From: Turritopsis dohrnii
Taxonomy: Eukaryota; Cnidaria; Hydrozoa; Anthoathecata; Oceaniidae
Assembly (NCBI GenBank): GCA_027922465.2
Contig: BQMF02000036.1
Span: 372,001 to 436,000 of the forward strand
Reading direction: 5' to 3'
DNA: 64,000 nt
Shown: positions 57,001 to 64,000 of the stretch, piece after piece
Layout of the letters: every line of letters begins with the position of its first letter
Position numbering within the stretch: position 1 is the first letter of the stretch
Notes under the pieces: generated by a model
What the model saw: only the letters and a program-made list of their open reading frames with translations
Told to the model about the DNA's origin: nothing
The model's database searches: none
Made by a program: the position numbers and the translations under genes

Positions 57001-60000
57001 TAAAGATTGTGGAATGGAAGTTATTCCATTGTCATTATCAATGCGAACCACCAAGCAAGTTTTGAGAATCATTCAAATATCAATGAAAGGAATCACTCGT
57101 CCAAACAGAATATCGCAACCACATAAAAAAAAACTCTCTGGTACAAAGTCAAGATTCAAATCTTTCAAAAAGTATTTCAGACATCATCAAAATTCAACAA
57201 ATCAATTTGAGGACTCTTCCTCCTCCAGTCTAGCTTATGTAAGCCAAAGAAGTGAAAACATGTCACATATTTCTTTTGACACAGAACCTTTTGCAGTGGA
57301 TGTTGGTAAACTCCAAGTGGAACATTCAAACCCAGACAAGCTTGATTCATTTGCTCAAGACCACGATGAAAAGTTTCAGGGCTCCAAGTCGGCTATTGAA
57401 ACCGATTTTATTTTTCAGCAATCTACGGACTGTGGGCACAATCTATCTGGTCGACAACCTGTTTTGGTATTATTAAATGAAGATTCTAAGGAAGACTTTG
57501 GTTGTGCAGAACAAATAACTTTGTTATCCATTGCTTTACAACGTCACTGCTACAACACACCAAGTAGAAATGAGAAACGGATGATAATATGCAATGACGA
57601 AAATGAATACAAGTTGTGTATGTCTGCGTTGACTTGTTTGGAAAAGAAATACAATCTTTACATACCAGGTGCTTCTGATTATCAATCGTTTGATAAGAAG
57701 TTACTGGAATCCCATGCAATAATCACTGATTATAGTGGATCCCGAGGAATGGAGTGCTCGCAAGTCGTTGTTTTAGTCAATCCTTCAGAGCATTTCAAGA
57801 GACAGTTTTTTATTGAAACAGTCTCTCGTTGCACCGACCATCTGGTGTTGATTGTTCCCTATCATCATCAAAAAAAACATAAAAAAGAGAAAGAATCAAT
57901 GGCTACCATTGTCAGGAACTTATATCATGAAAACAAAACATCTGAGGACAGTTTACTGGATATATTTTCGTACTTACTTACTGAAAGTCCAGATAAAGAG
58001 TTTCCACACGCTGTTTCCTCTTACTGCAGTAAATCAAAGATAACTACCATCAAAATCAACACGAATCATTCTCAACACAAGAAATATTGCAAAGTTACTG
58101 AACCAGCTGAGGTGCCAAATAAGCCTAAGCCAGATGAAAATGCTGCGTCACGGTATCCAGTTGTTCTTTTACTTGTTGCAAAATAATTTTCATTTCATTT
58201 TCAATACTTGACGTTTTCAGGTTTTGTTTCGATCTATTTATGTTCCTGTTATGTTTGAACACTTTGAATTCTGAACACTTTCTGTTGACCCAATTATACG
58301 TATACATTGCATGTTAGTGTAGTTATATTTGATAGTTTTATCATTTCTATCTTTAGCTTCATGCAGCCAGAACCTGTACAAGATCTTCAGGGACGAATGT
58401 TATCTGATAATTCCATAGAACTCACTTGGGTTCATCCTGAGAATTCCTTTCAAGTAGCAAGAACGAATATGTCGGCGAATACATCGAAAACTAGTGAAGA
58501 ATACGATATCATACATCCACATTTCCATGGCAACAGAGTCCAACTAACTGTAGAAAATCAATTAACATGTAAATTTGTAATACATGCCATCAGTAAATAT
58601 GGAGGCATACTGTCTGCACCAGCTGAGATACATTACCCGTCGAATATTATTCGAAGGTATACTTTCTTTGTTCTCAACACTGTTCTTTATATTACTGTGG
58701 AAGCTTGCTTGGAAGTTTGACACAATGCTTTATAATGATGGTTTTGGTTTTTTTAGTCAACCATCAAACTCGCCCAGTCAAACTACGTCTTCTCTGCTCT
58801 CATCTGCACCTCCTAAGGAATCCTCATCGAGTAATGTTGGAAGGTAGGCTGTATTTTCTTTTCTTTAGTTCGTAAATTTGACAGAAGAAAACTCCACATG
58901 TGATGATGTTGATGATGTTTAGTGAACAGTAGTTTGTTTACATGCTTAAGTAGTTCCGCTAATGCTGATGTTTTCATCGTTTTCTTAATAGTCAACCATC
59001 AAACATGGAAGCTACGTCATCCTTATCCAAGAAATACACTTTCAGGGGTATGTATGATTTATTTGATAGAGTCAATTTTAGACTTAAGATTTTCTACCTT
59101 ATTTCCCATATTTCTGTTTAAACACAGTGTTAATTGACTAGTAATCAAGTTTCACTTTGTTTGTATGTATCTATTGTTTCTCTAATTACATGCCCTTACT
59201 TCATAAAGTTCAATTTTTTTTGGATTCCGCAGTGGAATTATTATCTAGTACTGAAAATCAATGTTAGCGTATAATTTTGCCCAACTCAACTGATTTGGCT
59301 CAATTGCGTCCTCAATGTTAGGGGATGGCGTAGATCACAGAATAAAACTGTGTTTGCGCTAGATGAGATTCATAAATTCACGTGAATGGGCGTAGATATT
59401 TAGTTTGAAATATGAGTGTTTTTTCAAAATCATAAATTATGAAACTGTTTGAAAGGTTGAGCACATTTATGAATAAACTTTGTGTTTTCGATTTTACAAT
59501 ATCTACCACCCTAAATAGTGCAACTATTGCTTCAAGTTCGCTTTTCGGCCACTTTTTATCGCTAATTTTGATGGTTAATCTCTATGCAAACTTTGACTTC
59601 AGAGAACTATATTTTTCCGATAGTACCTCTGGAATGTTTCTTCTGGTGCTGTTATAGTATCTTTTAAATAAATCTGTAATGAAATGAATGTTAAATGATG
59701 TTAAAATCATAGTCTTTGTTTTATATACAGCTTTTCCAGTTTTAACCTAAGTCCTCTCTCCCTGCTGTTATTCTTTTGTTATTGTCATGTGATTTGAACC
59801 ATGTATAAGTTTCGAACATTATTAACTCTGCCTGTGTACATTTTCGAATAAAATAACAATAGATTAAGTTCTTTTTCTTCCCGCCAAGCATAGTTCGATT
59901 ATCTTCTCGTCGTTCAGTTGGATTGAAGACTAAGCATCGGAGGTGCTGCTGTTATTAACTTTAAATTTTTGATACGTTTGAATCTGAATAAACAGATGTT

Positions 60001-61356
60001 CTAACTTCTCATACAAATATCTTTAGCAACAAGGTAAAAACATATTTGATCAAGTTTTCATTTCTGTAGATTGTAGAATATTTTCAGATCCTGATCTGCT
60101 GTTGAATAAAGGGAAATTTCGAAGATTCATTTCTCTTTAATTAATAAATTATTTCTGAATAATATTGATAAATAATTAGCTAATTCACATTTTCGACTTT
60201 TTCTATTTCTATTACTCGAGCACATTTGAATTTGAAATCCAGAATAGATGTAAATTATAAAGATTCATTTCGCTTTAAAATTTGTTTACCATCAGTTAGA
60301 GCTTGAAAAGCTGATTAAAATCATATAGAGAACTATATATGACGAACAGTTCAAGAGATACACGTCATTAAGTTTTGTTATGACGTCATAGGTGGTGTGT
60401 GCAATGGATGGAAATTACGAAGATTCATTTCGCTTTAAAATTTATTTACTATCAGTTAGAGCTTGAAAAGCTGATTAAAATGATATAAAGAACCATATGT
60501 CTGTGACGAACAGTTCAAGAGATACGCGTCATTACGTTTTGCTATGACGTCATAGGTGGTGGGTGCACCCATCCACGGCGTTCCACAGCCACCCACTCCA
60601 CTTGCGTCACCTCTGCATACCACCAGGGGAGGTACGCATCCTAAAACGTCAGTTGTTTTGATTGGTTTAGAAGATAATCCCACAAAATTAACATTGTCAT
60701 TTCACAAAATTTCTGATAAATTCTGAAACCTTTTTTTATTTAGTTTTACTTTTTATTTTTATTTGTTATAATTATTAATTATTAGTTGTTTAGAATTTCT
60801 TTCCATTTAAAATCTATTTTTATTTCGATTATTCTTCATTCATTTTATCATTTATTTTTCATTTATTTTAGATCTTGTCGATCTTATCAGACGTGGTGAC
60901 CTGACATCAATCGAAAACATCCTCACGGTCAATCCATCGATCGTGAAGATGAGGAGTGGTGATCGTTATGAATCCACACTTTTAATGTGGGCTTCTGCTT
61001 TCAACAATATCTCAATTACTCGATTATTAATGGACAGAGGTGCGGAGATAGAAGCGACGAACAAATATGGAAGCACATCACTTCATTATGCTGCACTTCA
61101 TAATTCTACCGATACACTCACCTTCTTAATAAACTCCGCACCTCATCTTATCAACATACAAACTAACTACAACCACACACCACTTCACCACGCATCAGGG
61201 AATGGTAAATTCGAAAGTGTTGAACTGCTCATACGTCACGGAGCAGATCGTCATATTAAAGATAAAAATGGCTATACTGCATATGATGTGGCGTGTGAGC
61301 TGAAAGGTGACGATGAAACGAAGAAAAGAATAAGGGAATTTCTTCTTCAACACTAA
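50723..61356 (+). CDS. Death-fold / SF1-like NTPase / FN3 / ankyrin protein, paralogue 2
   Basis: Nine exons: 50723-51016, 51651-51950, 52060-52084, 55105-55142, 55560-58152, 58357-58656, 58757-58843, 58992-59047 and 60872-61356. They join in phase to 1391 codons ending at TAA 61354-61356. The domain order is the same as in paralogue 1: helical domain, Death fold, NTPase (Walker A GGYGSGKS at 56480-56503), FN3, Ser-rich linker, ankyrin repeats. All key motifs are intact and no frame is broken, so both genes look functional. By hand count the NTPase exon is about 93% and FN3 about 97% identical to copy 1, but the Death domain only about 75% and ankyrin about 77%. As with copy 1, the first exon is not located. 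Confidence 0.8.
51057..51235 (+). repeat. Dispersed repeat family B, intron A-B of gene 2
   Basis: Orthologous to the insertion at 14833-15025 and at the same intron position. Confidence 0.65.
51651..51950 (+). CDS. Gene 2 exon B: Death domain
   Basis: One 300-nt exon between TTGATAG and GTAAAA. Core LQRVIGHLLLEYHEVEAI, KERLYQVLRTWFRS and TTWAYLKKVLRYLDAGRVVE. The differences from copy 1 cluster in the surface-exposed helix 2-3 region (ISINHPSS against IRMDYPDD) and helix 4. Confidence 0.75.
52060..52084 (+). CDS. Gene 2 exon C: 25-nt micro-exon
   Basis: Encodes DLFGVNSK plus two bases; one silent difference from copy 1 (GTC for GTA). Confidence 0.65.
52811..53167 (-). pseudogene. Gypsy integrase C-terminal tail
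   Basis: Open minus-strand stretch of 118 codons: KKENDFFYDPIPWTVTSTKG then SRLQIQKGKK, matching the DPxPYxVxxxKGxxxxxxRG pattern of the C-terminal chromodomain-like end of Gypsy polyproteins, followed by an acidic Ser/Asp tail (SSTDSDCDWNTMYSSDSDD). It is better preserved than the copy-1 equivalent (about 16560-16740). Confidence 0.65.
53437..53862. mobile_element. MITE-like insertion with TTTTATAACCGACGAAA repeats
   Basis: Absent from the copy-1 intron. The word TTTATAAC(C/T)GACGAAAA occurs at the left (about 53440) and near the right end (about 53812), with inverted and partial versions (CTTTTCGTCGG, GTTAAAA, TTAACCGA) between. It replaces about 80 bp of copy-1 sequence. Confidence 0.6.
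55105..55142 (+). CDS. Gene 2 exon D: 38-nt micro-exon
   Basis: Bounded by ATTATAG and GTAAGA; encodes SQTKSYNLESFYS plus one base, one codon longer than copy 1. Confidence 0.7.
55560..58152 (+). CDS. Gene 2 exon E: SF1-like P-loop NTPase core
   Basis: 864 codons from TTTTAG (55559) to GTATCC (58153). Walker A at 56480-56503; Walker-B-like LIVDELD near 56813; motif V-like DYSGSRGMECSQVVVLV near 57730 and motif VI-like ETVSRCTDHLVLIV near 57810. The Ser-rich segment between motif IV and V has five extra codons relative to copy 1 (about 57130-57165). After the donor the frame stops at 58184, whereas copy 1 reads through, confirming the exon end. Confidence 0.85.
58357..58656 (+). CDS. Gene 2 exon F: fibronectin type III domain
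   Basis: Same structure as in copy 1; three residues differ (K/Q, K/N and Q/K). Confidence 0.75.
58757..58843 (+). CDS. Gene 2 exon G: Ser/Pro/Thr linker
   Basis: 87 nt; SQPSNSPSQTTSSLLSSAPP and further Ser residues. Confidence 0.65.
58992..59047 (+). CDS. Gene 2 exon H: short linker
   Basis: 56 nt; SQPSNMEATSSLSKKYTFR, phase 1 into exon I. Confidence 0.6.
59048..60871. other. Gene 2 intron H-I
   Basis: Shorter than in copy 1, mainly because the 23203-24172 insertion is missing. It has a 55-bp segment not in copy 1 (about 59267-59321), bounded by CAATGTTAG on both sides. No gene is seen. Confidence 0.6.
60240..60570. repeat. Two-unit tandem repeat with TGACGTCA, gene 2 intron
   Basis: Counterpart of 24270-24600. 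Perfect TGACGTCA sites at 60381-60388 and 60545-60552. Confidence 0.7.
60872..61356 (+). CDS. Gene 2 exon I: ankyrin repeats and stop
   Basis: 161 codons to TAA at 61354. Repeats: RRGDLTSIENIL, then ESTLLMWASAFNNISITRLL, then GSTSLHYAALHNSTDTLTFL, then TPLHHASGNGKFESVELLI and a final GYTAYDVA half repeat. This copy fits the ankyrin consensus better than copy 1 (RRGD and WASAFN against YDDD and YPSFYN). The C-terminal DETKKRIREFLLQH is identical in both. Confidence 0.85.
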
Positions 61357-61358
61357 AA

Positions 61359-61481
61359 GTAAGTCAATATTTCATTTAAATGTTTTTATCAGAAAAAAGT
61401 TGGATGGAAAAGACTATTTTAATGAAAAGTTTTCTATCGTTACCATGATAACACGCTAATAAAGTTTTGTTTTTATTGTAG
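61359..61481 (+). other. Probable 3'-UTR intron, gene 2
   Basis: GTAAGT just after the stop and TATTGTAG before GAACCATCCGTGATG, as in copy 1. Confidence 0.5.
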
Positions 61482-61534
61482 GAACCATCCGTGATGTCGA
61501 TTTTAATTGTATAAACACTTTCTATTATCGAAAC

Positions 61535-62170
61535 AATTATAATTATCATGTTAACTAACCAACTTCGTGCCCAATCTCCTAATTATACTTAATGCAATTA
61601 TCCTATTCAAAGAAAGACCCCCCGCAGAGTCGCTAATGTAAAAAAACATCTTTCGTTTCATGTTTGTTTAGTTTTCATGATCGATTCTATTTTATTTATT
61701 GAAGTTAATTTTTAATTCAGCATACATGTTAACTTATAACAACTTCGTACCCAGACTCCAAATGCAGTTGATGCAATTATCTTATAGAACAAAAGACCCC
61801 CCGCAGAGTCGCTACTGTAAAAAAAATCGTTTCTGTTTCGTGTGTTTGAAATTTGTTACAAGTTGATGTTTTTAAGTCAGAGAAAAGTTTTTATCTGTTA
61901 ATACATGAAGATTATAGAATTTATTTACGAAATCAATTATTTTATAGTTCAGATATTGTAGACCCCCCGCAGAGTCGCTACTTGATTCATTATGTTTTAA
62001 CCATACCTGATGTTGACTTTGAAAAGTTTGACTGTTCTATAAAAGTTTTATTAACAATAGTGTGATGTTTTCCTCTCCAAAGAAACTTATTTCTAACGCA
62101 CACAGCCGACAGCATTTGTGAAGAAGTGTGCAGACCCCCCAGCAGAGTCGCTAATTGAAGGTTATTAGTT
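61535..62170 (+). repeat. Four-unit repeat with invariant core downstream of gene 2
   Basis: Cores at 61616-61635, 61795-61814, 61961-61980 and 62133-62153 (the last with one inserted A), spaced 179, 166 and 172 bp. The first two units are clearly alignable outside the core (AACTTCGT(G/A)CCC, ATGCAATTATC, GTAAAAAAA); the third and fourth retain little beyond the core. Confidence 0.75.
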
Positions 62171-63129
62171 CGTGTTTTGCAATCTGGTCATGTTTGGTTT
62201 ATGGAAGGAATATTATTGAATGTGAAGTGTTGTTCATGTTTTGTTTTTGAAAGTTTCAAAGAAATTGTTTAAAATTAATCGTGTCGTTATGTTGTGAGAT
62301 AAACTGCTCCACCCTTGCCTCGTTTTCACGTAGAATCTGCATATTGATATTTCGTCACTAACTTAAGTATTTCTTTTTATTGACGAACCTCATAAGTTGG
62401 TTCAGGAATGGAAATTATGAAACATTTGGCGTCTGTTTAAGATTATGCCATTATTTGTTTGGCTCTCCAAGTTATTTAGCCTCGTTTTGAAATGATAGGA
62501 CTTTAATGCTTTCACAGTTGGCTAAAAGCTGTAGCATTGTGACATTGATGATCAATGTAACAAAAATACATCACGTAGGATTTCTAAAAATAGTATATTG
62601 CCAGAAATAAATTCCCTAGTGAATTGAAAAGAATAGATTTAGTTATTGTTGATGCAATAGTTTGTGTAGTATAGTTATGATGACATCTGCATGTACGTTT
62701 GGAACTTGTCTTCAGATGAACAGGAAACAGACATTTTTTTTAATCATCTTCTGTTCCCAAACTTCACAATAAAGATTGTTGTTTCTGCAAAAAGAATTTG
62801 ATATGTTAATGGAGAGCCCTACACCATTATGGAATCAGATTTCCTGTATTAGGAGATAATCAATATTGCAGAGAAGGGGAAAAGTGTCCGCATTGTAATT
62901 ATCGGTTATTCTTACCCAAGATAATTTTCCAGTCGTTATTAAAGATACAGAGGATTCTCTATAACTCGACTTTCGATTATTCAAACTCTCCATAATTCGA
63001 GCTGAATAAGTGAGTCCCTTTAAGTTAAAACCTAGTAATATCACTCTCTATAACTCGAACTTTCCATAATTCGAACGATTTTGTTTCCCCATCGAGGTTT
63101 GAGTTAGAGAGAATCTACTTTATGTCTTA
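62171..63129. other. Conserved non-coding stretch downstream of gene 2
   Basis: Aligns with about 26176-27110. About 63001-63060 is an extra segment relative to copy 1, flanked by near-repeats of ATAATTCGA(A/G)C (about 62992 and 63070). No gene is seen. Confidence 0.5.
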
Positions 63130-63640
63130 AAGACTGTTGACAAACGAAAAGTCAATGAATTACTTATAGCCATAAACGACCTCGAAAGCTTCCAAAAGGA
63201 TTCTCCAAACCCGAATTCTCTCGAAATCAGAGACAATTATAAAAACGCCAGGAACGAGTACAAGATATTGATCAGAAGTAAAAAAGAAGATTTCTCAGGA
63301 ATCTTTGTAATGAACACCAGAAATTCGACCAACAAAGCTTCCTAAAAACTCGACCCAGATACAACAACAGTTTTGTCATCAAACAAAAGCAACTTTGCAG
63401 ATGTAAAGAAAATAATCCTGGGTCTCAGGAATGACTGTTCCACCGGATATGACTAAATACCGTCTAATTTCTCCAACCGGTAGTCAATACTACCTCACCA
63501 ATCCTACCCATAGTAACCAATTCGTTCCATAAGAAAATGTTTCCAGAGAGCTTGAAAATTCCACGTGTGTGTCCAGTACCCAAGATTAACCAGTGTAGGT
63601 ATCCACCAAGAATCATCGATGAATTTTTTATTTTCATGTT
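63130..63640 (+). pseudogene. LINE fragment, second copy
   Basis: Matches 27111-27700 (NSLEIRDNYKNARNEYK, later FPESLKIPRVCPVPKIN) but lacks about 130 bp in the middle, including the FNEYFTSM part. Noncoding relic. Confidence 0.6.
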
Positions 63641-63699
63641 TACACTAGTAGCAGATTTTTTTAAAATACAAAATGACATCAGTAGTGTAACTTTTCTCA

Positions 63700-63885
63700 A
63701 CAGGGAGGTTACGCAGAAGTACGAAAACACGTGGGGTTATGGAGACGCGGGTTTATAAATTTCGCTCTACAACCCAATGAACCCTCGAGTGTGTCTTTAG
63801 AATGGACGTTACTTATAGGGGCGCTCTATTCTTGAAAACATAAGGGAAATCTTTCGACCCTGCGGTCGTCTTGTTATTATTATTA
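63700..63885 (-). repeat. Dispersed repeat family B, inverted copy after gene 2
   Basis: Counterpart of 27785-27965, followed by a shorter (TTA)n tract. Homology with block 1 continues to the end of the window. Confidence 0.65.
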
Positions 63886-64000
63886 TAATAAGTGTACATG
63901 TTGACATGACAACTGTATCAACTAACATGCGTACTGTTCTTAAGTGATGTACCATAGAAATGTACTTAACAACGTAAACAATGAGTTTAAATAAGTAAGT

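Noticed and set aside
1..64000. CRISPR array, operons, bacterial promoters or prophage
   Set aside because: The window is clearly animal nuclear DNA with spliced genes; the repeats have no regular spacer structure.

Overview
This is a stretch of animal nuclear genome. It is AT-rich (roughly two thirds A+T by eye), has split genes with GT..AG introns, and is crowded with eukaryotic transposable elements: Harbinger, Kolobok/THAP-like and pogo/Tigger DNA transposons, Ty3/Gypsy and BEL/Pao LTR elements, a LINE fragment and many MITE-like fold-back elements. The species cannot be named from sequence alone. The repeat mix and the multidomain Death-domain/NTPase/ankyrin genes suggest a marine invertebrate, possibly a cnidarian, sponge or tunicate (inference only).

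The core of the window is a tandem pair of paralogous multi-exon genes on the + strand, one in a block at about 14.3-28.07 kb and one at about 50.5-64.0 kb. Each can be assembled by hand into nine exons with consistent splice phases (14513-25383 and 50723-61356), giving uninterrupted frames of 1384 and 1391 codons, but with the 5'-most exon(s) not found. The predicted order is: all-alpha N-terminal domain, Death-fold domain, superfamily-1 helicase-like P-loop NTPase core, fibronectin type III domain, Ser/Pro/Thr-rich linker, ankyrin repeats. This resembles a sensor-switch-effector (NLR-like) layout, but with an SF1/UvrD-like NTPase in place of the usual STAND module. The two copies share introns and old transposon insertions, so the duplication is fairly recent. 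The NTPase and FN3 exons are nearly identical, whereas the Death-domain and especially the ankyrin exon differ mainly by amino-acid-changing substitutions.

Downstream of each gene lies a decayed tandem repeat of about 170-180 bp with an almost invariant core (CCGCAGAGTCGCTA preceded by a C-run), in 3 copies after gene 1 and 4 after gene 2, followed by a LINE fragment and an inverted copy of a repeat that also sits in the first identified intron.

Layout: 0-14 kb is transposon-rich with no convincing host gene (Harbinger 1669-4332; MITE 4652-5319; TTAA-flanked Kolobok-like element 8656-9955; G-run element 10631-11397; a possible minus-strand exon near 13.1-13.36 kb). 14.3-28.07 kb is gene block 1. 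28-50.5 kb is a repeat-dominated spacer (possible hammerhead/Penelope fragment at 29.6 kb, pogo remnant at 32.36-32.78 kb, GCGCTTA-type and AAACGCC-type elements at 32.9-35.1 kb, local duplication 35.5-37.7 kb, fold-back 37.74-37.82 kb, MITEs at 39.5 and 45.25 kb, gag-like fragment 44.8-45.05 kb, BEL/Pao remnant 46.7-49.4 kb). 50.5-64.0 kb is gene block 2. All domain and family calls come from reading motifs by eye; no database search was possible.
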